Shown: positions 33,892 to 42,359, numbered from the stretch's first letter. The stretch is 64,000 nucleotides of DNA from Agromyces laixinhei (GCF_006337065.1 NZ_CP040872.1:2728001-2792000); one strand, 5' to 3'. Notes: generated by a model not told the origin, from the letters alone. Made by a program: numbers and translations.

Positions 33892-35425
33892 CCGGCTCCA
33901 CGACCCGCGCGAGCAGCTCGATGAGCAACCGCTCGGTGAGCTGGGGCGGCAGCTCTTCGACGAGCGCCAGCACCGGTGCGAGCGTGTCGGGCAGGGCGCC
34001 GGCCGAACCCGTGGTCTCGTCATCCGGAGCGACGCCGCCGAGCAGCCCGAACGCGCGCAGGAGACCTGCCGCGCTCTCCGAGTCGAGACCGGCGGATGCT
34101 CCGGCGAGCGCGTCGAGACCGCCGGGCACCGAGTCTGCGAGCGCTGCAACGAGAGCCGCCCCGTCGACGGCCGGCTCGCCGCGCACGGCGTCGGCCGCGG
34201 CGACGAGTGCCTGCGACAGCTCGCCGACCACGGTCTTCGTCACGGGTGTCACCGTGAGGTGGGTCGTGTGCGGCAGGCGCGTGCCGTCGGCCTGGGTGAG
34301 GGCGGGTTGCAGTTGCAGGTGCCAGCCGGCCGCGCGCGCGGCATCCGCCCAATGGTGCGGGTCGACCCGGCGGCCGGCCGGCACCGACTCGTCGGTGGCG
34401 ACGGCGAAGAGCGGGCCCGTCGGCTCGCCGACCACCGTCAACCCCTCGATGCCCGCGACGACCTCGCGCAGCGCGCCGGTCGCGCGCGCCGCCTGCGCGG
34501 TGAGGCCCGTGAATCCGTCGTCGCCGAGCGCCTCGATGATCGCCCACGCCGCGGCGAGCGGTCCGGCGGGCTTCGAGCCCATGAGCGTCGGGTTCACGAC
34601 GGGGTAGCCCGGCCACGCGGTCGTCGCGAAGTACTGGAACCGCTGCCGATCACGCCCCCTCGTGAGCAGCACCGAAACGCCCTTCGGCGCGTACCCGTAC
34701 TTGTGCAGGTCGGCTGAAAGGCTCGTGACGCCGGGCACCGACAGGTTCCACGCCGGCAGTTCCTCGGGCCAGAAGGCGAGTGCGAAGCCGCCGATGCACG
34801 CGTCGACGTGCAGGGCGATGCCCCGCCGGGCGGTGATCGCCGCGACATCCACGACCGGGTCGAGCGCCGCGAACGGGTACGACGGCGCGCTCACGACCAC
34901 GAGGGCCACGTCGTCGCCGAGCCGCTCCTCGATCGCCGTGGCCGAGACGGCGCCCGTCGCCGGGTCGACGGGCACGAGATCGAGCTCGAGCCCGAAGTAC
35001 TCGGCCGCCTTGTGGAACGCGGCGTGCACGGTGACGGGAGCGACCACCCGCGGCACCCGTGGCGTGCCCGCACGAACCGAACGCCACAGGTCGCGGGCCG
35101 ACTTGACCGCGAGCAGGCAGCTCTCGGTGCCCCCCGAGGTGACCGAGCCGGCGATCTCGTCGTCTTCCGCCCCGCCGAGCACCCGCCGTGCGAAGCCGAC
35201 GACGCCGACCTCCATTGCGGCGACGGAGGTGAACGTCGTCGGGTCGAGGCCGTTGACCGGCTGCACGAGCCTCGCGGCATCGGCTGCGAGCTCGTCGAGT
35301 TCGGCGAGGCCGGAGTCGTACACGTACGAGAGCACCCGGCCCCCGTGCGTCGGTGCGTCGGCAGCGCGCAGCGCCTCGAGTTCGGCGAGGATCTCAGGTG
35401 CATCGCGACGAAATCCGTGCATCAT
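33875..35425 (-). CDS. PLP-dependent lyase/decarboxylase of the sphingosine-1-phosphate lyase type
   Basis: A 516-residue fold-type I PLP enzyme. Motifs: TSGGTES (96-102, phosphate binding), VTVHAAFHKAAEYFGLELDL with H134, SAPSYPF (179-185), HVDACIGGF (206-214, D208 to the PLP nitrogen) and SADLHKYGYAPKG with K242 as Schiff-base lysine; later QYFATTAWPGYP and GSKPAGPLAAAWA. The HKYGYAPKG and HVDAC(I/L)GGF motifs match S1P lyases better than glutamate decarboxylases. S1P lyases split a 2-amino-3-hydroxy phosphate into an aldehyde and phosphoethanolamine; the substrate here is unknown. About 130 extra C-terminal residues follow the usual fold. ATG overlaps the MFS stop (ATGA), so both are co-translated. 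Confidence 0.82.
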   Translation of the reverse strand: MMHGFRRDAPEILAELEALRAADAPTHGGRVLSYVYDSGLAELDELAADAARLVQPVNGLDPTTFTSVAAMEVGVVGFARRVLGGAEDDEIAGSVTSGGTESCLLAVKSARDLWRSVRAGTPRVPRVVAPVTVHAAFHKAAEYFGLELDLVPVDPATGAVSATAIEERLGDDVALVVVSAPSYPFAALDPVVDVAAITARRGIALHVDACIGGFALAFWPEELPAWNLSVPGVTSLSADLHKYGYAPKGVSVLLTRGRDRQRFQYFATTAWPGYPVVNPTLMGSKPAGPLAAAWAIIEALGDDGFTGLTAQAARATGALREVVAGIEGLTVVGEPTGPLFAVATDESVPAGRRVDPHHWADAARAAGWHLQLQPALTQADGTRLPHTTHLTVTPVTKTVVGELSQALVAAADAVRGEPAVDGAALVAALADSVPGGLDALAGASAGLDSESAAGLLRAFGLLGGVAPDDETTGSAGALPDTLAPVLALVEELPPQLTERLLIELLARVVEPVRDRG

Positions 35426-36813
35426 GCCACCGTCTCCGCAGTCGGTGCGACGGCGTCGGCCTCGATATCGCCGCGCCGGAGCGGGTACCTGCGCAGCGCC
35501 ACGAGGCTCGCGGCCACGAGCAGCGCGGGGATCACGCTGAAGCTGATCGCGATGCCCGCGATCGCGGCCGGCGACTGGGTCACCGTCTGGGAGCCGGTCG
35601 ACTCCGCGTAGCCCGTCATCGCGAGCACGATCGTGAGCACCGTGGCGCCGAGCGCCATGCCGGCCGTCTCGCCGGCGGTCCAGACCCCGCCGAAGCTGCC
35701 GGCGCGGCCGATGCCGTGCGTGCTGGCGTCGTGCGAGATCACGTCGGGCAGCATCGCCATCGGCAGCGACTGCATGCCCGCATAGCCCGCGCCGGCGAGC
35801 GCGACGGGCACGTAGACCCAAGCCCCGGGCCCCCAGATCATGCCGACGAGGCTGAGCGCCGCGAGGCCGAAGAGCGTGCTCGCGAGCGCGAAGCCGCGCT
35901 CTTTGCCGACGCGGGCTGCCACCGCCTGCCAGACCGGCGCGAAGAGCACGGCCGGGCCGATGAGCGCCACGAAGAGCAAGGTGACCGCTCGCTCGTCGCG
36001 GAGCACCCAGGTCGCGACGAACTGGGCACCGGCGAGCATGAGTCCGGTCGCGAGTCCCTGCAGCACGAATGCGGCGAGCAGCGCGCGGAACGCGGCGCTC
36101 CGCCGCAGCGCTGCGAAGCCCTCGGCGTAGCCGGCACGGATGTCGCGGCGCGGCGCGGCATCCGTCGATGCACTGAGCTCGGGCGCACCGGCCTTCGCAG
36201 CCGTCGTCGCGGCGACGAACATGCCCGCGCCGATCACGAGGCCCGCGACGAGCGCCATCACGAGGTACCCCGTGCGCTCGTCGTCGAAGGCCGCCCGCAC
36301 CTCGGGGCCGCCGGCGCCGAAGAGCAGGATCGCGAGCGTGAGCACGACGACGCGCCAGGTGAGCAACCGCGTGCGGGCGTCGTAGTCGGCGGTGATCTCG
36401 GCCGGCAGCGCGACGTAGGGCACCTGGAAGATGCTGAACGCCGTGGCCGTCGTGAGGAAGGCGAGGAACACCCAGATGCCGGACGCCCCGGGGTCGAGTC
36501 CGGCCGGCACCGCGAAGGTCGCCGCGAATCCGACGGGCAGCGCGAGGGCGCCGACGATCATCCAGGTTCGGCGCGTGCCGGTGCGCGCGAGCGCTCGGTC
36601 GCTGCGCTCGCCGATCCACGGGTCGATCACGACATCCCACACCTTCGCGGCGGTGACGACGAGTCCGGCGACCAGTGCGGTCACCCCGAGCGTGTCGGTG
36701 AGGTAGTACACGAGCACGAGGCCGGGCAGTGTGGCGAAGCCCCCGGTGCCGATGGATCCGATCGCATAGCGGGTCACGACACCGCGGGACAGGGTTCGCT
36801 CCGATGCGGCCAT
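35422..36813 (-). CDS. MFS transporter, GPH (glycoside-pentoside-hexuronide) type
   Basis: A 463-residue transporter with about twelve transmembrane helices. LPGLVLVYYLTDTLG, KVWDVVIDPWIGERSDR and RRTWMIVGALALP are typical of the GPH cation symporters; PDVISHDASTHGIGRAGSFGGVW near residue 370 is the second conserved loop. The cargo is unknown, but its ATGA coupling to the S1P-lyase-like gene suggests it imports that enzyme's substrate or exports a product. The start is fixed at 36813 by TACACT 6 nt upstream (leaderless), divergent from the aldehyde dehydrogenase promoter. Confidence 0.88.
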   Translation of the reverse strand: MAASERTLSRGVVTRYAIGSIGTGGFATLPGLVLVYYLTDTLGVTALVAGLVVTAAKVWDVVIDPWIGERSDRALARTGTRRTWMIVGALALPVGFAATFAVPAGLDPGASGIWVFLAFLTTATAFSIFQVPYVALPAEITADYDARTRLLTWRVVVLTLAILLFGAGGPEVRAAFDDERTGYLVMALVAGLVIGAGMFVAATTAAKAGAPELSASTDAAPRRDIRAGYAEGFAALRRSAAFRALLAAFVLQGLATGLMLAGAQFVATWVLRDERAVTLLFVALIGPAVLFAPVWQAVAARVGKERGFALASTLFGLAALSLVGMIWGPGAWVYVPVALAGAGYAGMQSLPMAMLPDVISHDASTHGIGRAGSFGGVWTAGETAGMALGATVLTIVLAMTGYAESTGSQTVTQSPAAIAGIAISFSVIPALLVAASLVALRRYPLRRGDIEADAVAPTAETVA

Positions 36814-36819
36814 GGAGGC

Positions 36820-36825
36820 AGTGTA
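36820..36825 (-). promoter_or_regulatory. -10 box of leaderless promoter for the MFS-lyase operon
   Basis: TACACT on the minus strand, 6 nt before the ATG at 36813. Confidence 0.55.
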
Positions 36826-36882
36826 CTCACCCCCGACGGGCCGCATTCGGTCTCGCCGGAGAGCGAAGTGGGTCATTTGACC

Positions 36883-36888
36883 TAGACT
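36883..36888 (+). promoter_or_regulatory. -10 box of leaderless promoter for the aldehyde dehydrogenase gene
   Basis: TAGACT, 6 nt before the ATG at 36895. The in-frame GTG at 36889 directly abuts the box and is unlikely to be the start. Confidence 0.55.
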
Positions 36889-36894
36889 GTGCGC

Positions 36895-38445
36895 ATGCGT
36901 GCCCAAACCGTCTCCCCCGCCCTGTTCGCGAGCCTCGACGACGATGTCGTCGCTTCGGGCTCCGAGACCGTCTCCGTGCCGACCCCGTCAACGGGCGAGA
37001 CTCTGCATGAACTGCCGCGTTCGAGCGCCGACGACGTGCGCGACGCCTTCGCCCGAGCACGTCTCGCACAGCTCGCGTGGGCCCGCGTCGGCTTCGCCGA
37101 ACGCCGTCGCGTGCTGTTGCGGGCGCACGACCTCATCTTGGAGCGCCGCGAGATGCTGCTCGACCTCATCCAGCTCGAGAGCGGCAAGACCCGCGGCCAG
37201 GCGTTCGAGGAGATCTTCGCGGCGGTCTCCGTCACCCGGTACAACGCACTCGCGGCCCGCAAGGTGCTCCGCAGCCGCCCCGTTCGCTCAGGCCTGCCGA
37301 CCGTTGCGACCAGCCGGGTGCGATACCGCCCGAAGGGCGTCGCGGGCGTCATCACGCCGTGGAACTTCGCGCTCAGTCTCGTCGCGATGGACGTCATTCC
37401 CGCGCTCGCCGCCGGTTGCGGCGTCGTGCAGAAGGCCGACGACCAGGGCGCCCTCTCGATCCTCGCGCTGCGACGCGCCTTCATCGACGCCGGCGTTCCC
37501 GCCGCGCTCTGGGCGGTCGTCGCCGGGCCGGCGGCCGAGGTCGGCGAAGCGCTGACGGATGTCGCGGACTTCATCTGCTTCACGGGCTCGACGGCCACCG
37601 GCCGCACGATCGGCGAGAAGGCGGGCCGACGCCTCGTCGGCGCCTCGCTCGAACTCGGCGGGAAGAACGCCCTGCTCGTGCTCGACGATGTCGACCCCGG
37701 GCAGGCCGCGGCGAACGCCGCGCACGCCGCCTTCTCTGCCATGGGCCAGCTCTGCGTCTCGGTCGAGCGCATCTACGTGCAGCGGAAGGTCGCCGGCCCG
37801 TTCCAGCGTGCGCTCATCGAGCGACTGCGGGCAGCTCGGCTCGGCTCGGAGCTCGACTTCGACGCCGACTTCGGATCGCTCGCGAGCGCCGCGCAACTCG
37901 CCCGGGTGCAGGCGCATCTCGACGATGCGGTCGAGAAGGGCGCCGTGGTGCTCGTCGGCGGCAAGCACCGGCCCGACATCGGACCGTGGTTCTTCGAGCC
38001 GACGGTGCTCACCGGCGTCACGCCGGACATGCTCGTGTACGCCGAAGAGACCTTCGGGGCGATCGCCTCGCTCTACCTCGTCGATGGCGACGACGAGGCT
38101 GTGCTCGCGGCCAACGCGGGCGACTACGGCCTGAACGCCGCCGTCTTCACGCGCTCCGCCGGCCGGGCGCGCCGTGTCGCCGACGCGATCGAGGCCGGCA
38201 GCGTCAACATCAATGAGGGGTACCGCGGCTCGTTCGCCTCGGTCGCCGCGCCGATGGGCGGCGTCAAGCAGTCGGGCCTCGGTCGGCGCAATGGCGAGGC
38301 GGGTATGCTGCGCTTCGTCGAGCCCGTCACGATCTCATCGACGACCGGCCTGCTGCAGCTGCCGCGCACGGGGCGGGAGTACGAACAGCAGGCACCGCTG
38401 CTCATGCTGCTCGCCCAGGCGCTGAAGGCACTGCGGCTGCGCTGA
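36895..38445 (+). CDS. Succinic-semialdehyde dehydrogenase type (GabD2-like) aldehyde dehydrogenase
   Basis: A 516-residue ALDH. Conserved parts: VITPWNFALSL (N157), K180 in VVQKADD, FTGSTATGRTIGEKAG (228-244), LELGGKN with catalytic E253, GQLCVSVERIYV with nucleophile C287, ETFGAIASLYLV and GVKQSGLGRRNGEAG. The length, the CVSVERIYV phrase and NINEGYRGSFASVAAPMGG closely follow actinobacterial GabD2 (Rv1731 type). It oxidises an aldehyde to an acid with NAD(P)+. Being divergent from the S1P-lyase-like/MFS operon, it may act on the aldehyde released by that lyase rather than in GABA degradation. Confidence 0.88.
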   Translation: MRAQTVSPALFASLDDDVVASGSETVSVPTPSTGETLHELPRSSADDVRDAFARARLAQLAWARVGFAERRRVLLRAHDLILERREMLLDLIQLESGKTRGQAFEEIFAAVSVTRYNALAARKVLRSRPVRSGLPTVATSRVRYRPKGVAGVITPWNFALSLVAMDVIPALAAGCGVVQKADDQGALSILALRRAFIDAGVPAALWAVVAGPAAEVGEALTDVADFICFTGSTATGRTIGEKAGRRLVGASLELGGKNALLVLDDVDPGQAAANAAHAAFSAMGQLCVSVERIYVQRKVAGPFQRALIERLRAARLGSELDFDADFGSLASAAQLARVQAHLDDAVEKGAVVLVGGKHRPDIGPWFFEPTVLTGVTPDMLVYAEETFGAIASLYLVDGDDEAVLAANAGDYGLNAAVFTRSAGRARRVADAIEAGSVNINEGYRGSFASVAAPMGGVKQSGLGRRNGEAGMLRFVEPVTISSTTGLLQLPRTGREYEQQAPLLMLLAQALKALRLR

Positions 38446-38462
38446 GCGCCCCGCAGGGCCGC

Positions 38463-38855
38463 TCAGGTCGCTTCGGAGTCGAAGGGTGCCGGCTGCTCGG
38501 GACCGAGCGGTTCGCGCCCCCGCTTCTGCTGCAGGTAGGCCGAGTTCTCGCCCGCAGAGGTTCGTGCCACCGTGGGCGTCGGGGCCTCCTCGGCGAACGG
38601 GTCGACGTCGGTGAGCGCCTCGCGGATGATGCGTCGCGGGTCGTACTGGCGGGGGTCGAGCTTCTTCCAGTCGACGTCGTCGAAGTCGGAGCCCATCTCG
38701 TTGCGCATGCGGTCTTTCGCGCCGTTGGCCATGTCGCGCAGCGATCTGACGAGCCGGCCGAGTTGCGCCGCGTAGTGCGGCAGCCGCTCGGGCCCGAGCA
38801 GGAAGACGGCGATCACCCCTACGATGAGGAGCTTCTCGAACGTCAGACCGAACAC
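38463..38855 (-). CDS. tatB: Sec-independent (twin-arginine) translocase subunit TatB
   Basis: A 130-residue TatB: FGLTFEKLLIVGVIAVFLLGPERLPHYAAQLG with the N-terminal transmembrane helix and GPERLP hinge, then an amphipathic helix (VRSLRDMANGAKDRMRNEMG) and an acidic, disordered tail. It forms the substrate-receptor complex with TatC for export of folded proteins. TATCCT 6 nt before the GTG at 38855 defines a leaderless start and excludes the longer frame. In mycobacteria tatB follows sigE-rseA-htrA; those genes are absent here and the O-methyltransferase is divergent and adjacent. Confidence 0.9.
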   Translation of the reverse strand: MFGLTFEKLLIVGVIAVFLLGPERLPHYAAQLGRLVRSLRDMANGAKDRMRNEMGSDFDDVDWKKLDPRQYDPRRIIREALTDVDPFAEEAPTPTVARTSAGENSAYLQQKRGREPLGPEQPAPFDSEAT

Positions 38856-38861
38856 CCATAC

Positions 38862-38867
38862 AGGATA
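38862..38867 (-). promoter_or_regulatory. -10 box of leaderless promoter for tatB
   Basis: TATCCT on the minus strand, 6 nt before the GTG at 38855. Confidence 0.55.
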
Positions 38868-38948
38868 GTCGGCGGCGAGGCGACTGGGAGACACGCCGTC
38901 GGCACCCTAGGCTGAGGGACTGAGAGAGATGCATCCGGGAGACGCCAC

Positions 38949-39581
38949 GTGACCGATCACGACCTGAACTGGAAGTACGTCGACGACTCGGTCGCCGTGC
39001 CCGAATCGATCGCAAGGGCTCGCCTGCAATCGCTGGAGCTCGGCATCGATCCGGTGTCGCCGGCCATCGGCGCGCAACTCGCCGTGCTCGCCGCGGCATC
39101 TCGCGCCGAGTCGATCATCGAGGTCGGCACCGGTGTCGGCGTCTCTGGCCTCTGGATGATGCAGGCGGCCCGGCGCGCCCTCCTCACGTCGATCGACACC
39201 GAGACCGAGTATCAGCAGCACGCCCGGCAGCATTTCGCCGACGCGGGCGTCGCGGCCGCGCGTGTGCGGCTCATCGCCGGTCGCGCGAGCGAAGTGCTGC
39301 CGCGCATGAACGAGAGCTCGTACGACATCGTCTTCATCGACGCCGACGCCCCGTCGGTCATCGAGTATGCGGAGCACGGCCTTCGCCTGGCCAAGCCCGG
39401 CGGCATCGTGCTCGTCGCGCGTGCGCTCTGGAAGGGCCGGGTGTCCGACCCCGCGCGCCGCGACGAATCGGCGAACGCCTACCGCTCGCTCATCTCGGAG
39501 CTCGCGACGTCGACGGCCGTGGCCACCGCGATCTCGCCCGCCGGCGACGGCCTGCTGCAGATCGTCAAGCTCGGCGTCTGA
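38949..39581 (+). CDS. O-methyltransferase (class I, Rv1220c-like)
   Basis: A 210-residue SAM-dependent O-methyltransferase of the catechol/caffeoyl-CoA type: IIEVGTGVGVSGLWM (motif I), TSIDTETEYQQHARQHF, DIVFIDADAPSVIEYAEHGLRLAKPGGIVL with the metal-binding DAD, and ALWKGRV. The substrate is unknown; Rv1220c has the same neighbourhood (tatB/DUF3117). GTG start with GGGAG 9 nt upstream; a TAGGCT -10 box lies near 38908. Confidence 0.92.
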   Translation: MTDHDLNWKYVDDSVAVPESIARARLQSLELGIDPVSPAIGAQLAVLAAASRAESIIEVGTGVGVSGLWMMQAARRALLTSIDTETEYQQHARQHFADAGVAAARVRLIAGRASEVLPRMNESSYDIVFIDADAPSVIEYAEHGLRLAKPGGIVLVARALWKGRVSDPARRDESANAYRSLISELATSTAVATAISPAGDGLLQIVKLGV

Positions 39582-39621
39582 GCTCCGGCCGCCGCACAGC
39601 GCAATCGAGACCGCACAGAGC

Positions 39622-39653
39622 AATCGAGCCCCGAGGGATCTCGGGGCTCGATT
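39622..39653. terminator. Bidirectional terminator between O-methyltransferase and DUF3117 genes
   Basis: A perfect 14-bp stem (AATCGAGCCCCGAG at 39622-39635, complement at 39640-39653) with the loop GGAT, between two convergent genes. A partial direct repeat (CGCACAGCGCAATCGAG and CGCACAGAGCAATCGAG) leads into it. Confidence 0.85.
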
Positions 39654-39666
39654 CGAGTGACGTGAC

Positions 39667-39840
39667 TCAGGCGGGATTCACGACGCCGCCGAGGACGTCG
39701 TAGAGCTCCTTGGCCTCAGCATCGTTCACCGAGACGACGAGGCGCCCGCCACCCTCGAGTGGAACTCGAACGATGATGAGTCGACCCTCCTTCACGGCCT
39801 CCATCGGCCCATCTCCGGTGCGTGGCTTCATGGCCGCCAT
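39667..39840 (-). CDS. DUF3117 family protein
   Basis: A 57-residue protein starting MAAMKPRTGDGPMEAVKEGR and continuing VRVPLEGGGRLVVSVNDAEA. This is DUF3117 (Rv1211-like), among the most conserved small actinobacterial proteins, of unknown role. GGGGAG 5 nt before the ATG at 39840 sets the start; the earlier ATG at 39870 lies next to the -10 box and is not credible. Confidence 0.93.
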   Translation of the reverse strand: MAAMKPRTGDGPMEAVKEGRLIIVRVPLEGGGRLVVSVNDAEAKELYDVLGGVVNPA

Positions 39841-39868
39841 TGAGCTCCCCTTTCGTGGCTGAGATTCC

Positions 39869-39874
39869 ATTATC
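39869..39874 (-). promoter_or_regulatory. -10 box upstream of the DUF3117 gene
   Basis: GATAAT on the minus strand, giving a leader of about 22 nt that carries the GGGGAG ribosome site. The 140-nt intergenic region up to 39981 otherwise shows nothing I can name. Confidence 0.4.
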
Positions 39875-39981
39875 TGCCAATGCGGGCGTTGCTGAGAAAT
39901 CGCCGCGAGCCTGTGGACAACCTGATCGTCGACTTTCCACAGCTCGACGACGTTTCACACGGGCGCGGACACCCGCTCCGA

Positions 39982-41214
39982 TCAGGGAGGCGTCCAGTCG
40001 CGGCCGTCGATCCCCCACGCGATGAGCAGCCAACCGAGCTGCAGCAGCAGGGAGAGCGCGACCATCCCCCAGCGATAGCACCGCGCCCGCGGCTGCGCCA
40101 CGGCACCGACGAGCGGGAACATCGGCGCGAGAAGCCGGAAGGTGCTCGACTGCGGAAAGAACACTGCGAGCAGGTACAGCGCGTAGCTCGCGAGCCAGAG
40201 CCGCAGGTCGACCCCGAGACGCCGCACCGCCGGCAGGAACAACGTCACCGCGAACGCCACGATGAGTACGACCACGACGATCGTGCCGAACGGCTGGCCG
40301 AGCCACCAGTCACCCGACTGGAACCACGCGGTGAACGGCACGAGCTCCTGGTACCCGATGTAGGCCGAGCGCCACGCGAGTTCGGTCGCGGTGTAGCCGT
40401 GCAACTCGCCGGTCGCCGCCCACACGATGCCGGGCCACGCGAGCCCGATGAGCCCGGCGAAGACGGTCACGGATGCCGCGAGCACCCGTTCCCGCATCGG
40501 GAACGGGTCGCTCCTGCGCGTGTACCAGCGCCAGACCCAGTGCAGTCCGAGGGTGAGCGCGAATGCGAGCGCCCCCGGCCGCGTGAACGCCCATACGGCG
40601 AGCACCGGCACGAGCCATCCGTATCGTCGATCGACGAGCAGGAGCAGCGCGAGTGCGAGCCACAGGAGGCCGAGCGATTCGGCGTACCCGAACTGCATGA
40701 TCGGCGAGACGGGTGCGACCGAGAAGAGCACGACGGCGAAGAGCGCGCGGTCGGGTTCGAGGAAGCGCGACATGAGCCGGTGGGTCACGAGCGCGGCTCC
40801 GAGACCCGCGGCGAGCGACACGACGACGGATGCCACGTTCCACGGCACCCCGAGCCAGGTCACGACGCCGACGAGCACCGGGTAGACCGGAAGGAACGCC
40901 CATGCGTTCTCGGCGACCTGCCCCGCCTCGGTCAGGGGCAGCTCACTCGGGTACCCGCCGAGCCAGATGATCTGGTACCACCGGGCATCCCAGAGGTTCG
41001 CGTAGTCGAAGTAGTCCGGTCGCGCGGCCGTCCACGGGTTCGAACCCTGCACGCCCGCCAGCACGAGCACCATGACCGTCGTGATCGCGCGGGCACCGAG
41101 GAAGATCAGGGCGACCTTCGCCCACCACGGCGCGAGCCGCCAGCGCACGCGCGGCGAGCGGCGCGTGGCGCGGAAGGGGTCGGGGTCGCGAAGAGCGGCC
41201 GACGACGTGCTCAT
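39982..41214 (-). CDS. GT-C type membrane glycosyltransferase (PIG-V-like)
   Basis: A 410-residue protein with about nine to eleven transmembrane helices. The luminal motif WDARWYQIIWLGGYP after the first helix contains the acidic residues typical of GT-C mannosyltransferases, and AFLPVYPVLVGVVTWLG, FGYAESLGLLWLALAL and FTRPGALAFALTLG match actinobacterial PIG-V-like proteins. It probably transfers a polyprenyl-phosphate sugar to an envelope glycan or protein; acceptor unknown. It lies 25 nt downstream of dapE on the same strand. Confidence 0.85.
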   Translation of the reverse strand: MSTSSAALRDPDPFRATRRSPRVRWRLAPWWAKVALIFLGARAITTVMVLVLAGVQGSNPWTAARPDYFDYANLWDARWYQIIWLGGYPSELPLTEAGQVAENAWAFLPVYPVLVGVVTWLGVPWNVASVVVSLAAGLGAALVTHRLMSRFLEPDRALFAVVLFSVAPVSPIMQFGYAESLGLLWLALALLLLVDRRYGWLVPVLAVWAFTRPGALAFALTLGLHWVWRWYTRRSDPFPMRERVLAASVTVFAGLIGLAWPGIVWAATGELHGYTATELAWRSAYIGYQELVPFTAWFQSGDWWLGQPFGTIVVVVLIVAFAVTLFLPAVRRLGVDLRLWLASYALYLLAVFFPQSSTFRLLAPMFPLVGAVAQPRARCYRWGMVALSLLLQLGWLLIAWGIDGRDWTPP

Positions 41215-41239
41215 GCGTTCCCCGTTCGGATCGCGCCGC

Positions 41240-42337
41240 TCAGGCGGTGACGCCGGTCAGCCAGGCGCGGAGCGCCGTCTCGGTGTGCCGGATCTGCCGG
41301 ACATCGACCCGTTCATCGTCGGCGTGCGCCTTGAGGGGGTCGCCGGGGCCGAAGTTCACCGCCGGGATGCCGAGGGCGCTGAAGCGAGCGACATCCGTCC
41401 AGCCGTACTTGGGGCGCGGCTCTGCGCCGACCGCGCGCACGAACTGCTGCGCGAGCGGATCGTCGAGTCCGGGCCGTGCCCCTTCTGCGCTGTCGACGAT
41501 CGCAACGTCGAAGCCGTCGAAGAACGAGGTCACGAGGGCGGATGCCTCGGCCACGCTGCGGCTCGGCGCGAAACGGTAGTTGACCGTGAGCACGGCCTCG
41601 TCGGGAATCACGTTGCCCGCAATGCCGCCCGAAACGAGCACGGCGTTCAGCCCCTCGCGGTAGGCGAGCCCGTCGACCTCGACGGTCTCGGCCTCGTACT
41701 CCGCAAGCCGCGTGAGCGCCGGAGCGAGCTTGTGGATGGCGTTCTCGCCCACCCAGCTGCGCGCCGAGTGCGCCCGCAGCCCGGCGGTGCGCACCTCAGC
41801 GCGGAGGGTGCCGTTGCAGCCGCCCTCGACCTGCCCGTTCGACGGTTCGCCGAGGATCGCGAAGTCGCCGGCGAAGAGGTCGGGCCGGTTGCGCGAGAGT
41901 CGGCCGAGTCCGTTCAGCGATGCCGCGACCTCCTCGTTGTCGTACCACATCCACGTGACGTCGACGACGGGTTCGGTGAGCTCGAGCGCGAGCTTCAGCT
42001 GCACCGCGACGCCGGCCTTCATGTCGACCGTGCCGCGCCCCCACAGGTAGTCGACGCCGTCTTCGGTCTCGAACCGAGTCGGCACGTTGCCGTTGATCGG
42101 CACGGTGTCGAGGTGGCCGGCGATCACGACCCGGCGCTCGCGACCGAGGTTCGTGCGTGCGACCACGGTGTCGCCGTCGCGGAACACCTCGAGGTGGGAC
42201 GCCCCGGCAAACGCCTGTTCGACGAGGTCGGCGAGCAGCGTCTCATCGCCCGACACGCTCGGCACATCGCAGATCGCCTGCGTGATGGCGACGGAATCGG
42301 CGGCCAGGTCGAGCGTGAGCGGCGTGTGGGCGGGCAT
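41240..42337 (-). CDS. dapE: Succinyl-diaminopimelate desuccinylase
   Basis: A 365-residue M20 family metallohydrolase: GHLDTVPING (metal His and catalytic Asp), GRGTVDMKAGVAV (bridging Asp), MWYDNEEVAASLNG (catalytic Glu and metal Glu), LGEPSNGQVEGGCNGTLR, and C-terminal His in PLKAHADDERVDV. It releases succinate from N-succinyl-LL-diaminopimelate in lysine and peptidoglycan synthesis. TAGACT 6 nt before the ATG indicates a leaderless start. dapD lies 0.7 kb away on the other strand with a channel gene between them. Confidence 0.95.
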   Translation of the reverse strand: MPAHTPLTLDLAADSVAITQAICDVPSVSGDETLLADLVEQAFAGASHLEVFRDGDTVVARTNLGRERRVVIAGHLDTVPINGNVPTRFETEDGVDYLWGRGTVDMKAGVAVQLKLALELTEPVVDVTWMWYDNEEVAASLNGLGRLSRNRPDLFAGDFAILGEPSNGQVEGGCNGTLRAEVRTAGLRAHSARSWVGENAIHKLAPALTRLAEYEAETVEVDGLAYREGLNAVLVSGGIAGNVIPDEAVLTVNYRFAPSRSVAEASALVTSFFDGFDVAIVDSAEGARPGLDDPLAQQFVRAVGAEPRPKYGWTDVARFSALGIPAVNFGPGDPLKAHADDERVDVRQIRHTETALRAWLTGVTA

Positions 42338-42343
42338 CCCCCG

Positions 42344-42349
42344 AGTCTA
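42344..42349 (-). promoter_or_regulatory. -10 box of leaderless promoter for dapE
   Basis: TAGACT on the minus strand, 6 nt before the ATG at 42337. The -10 box of the divergent channel gene is only 10 nt away, so the two promoters should interfere with each other. Confidence 0.6.
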
Positions 42350-42359
42350 GGCGTCCGAG

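Noticed and set aside
36876..36881. TTGACC as a -35 box for the aldehyde dehydrogenase gene
   Set aside because: It lies almost next to the TAGACT -10 box, far closer than the 16-18 nt needed.
36895..38445. GABA shunt role taken at face value from GabD2 similarity
   Set aside because: No GABA aminotransferase is present, and the neighbouring PLP enzyme looks like an S1P lyase. Sequence similarity does not fix the aldehyde.
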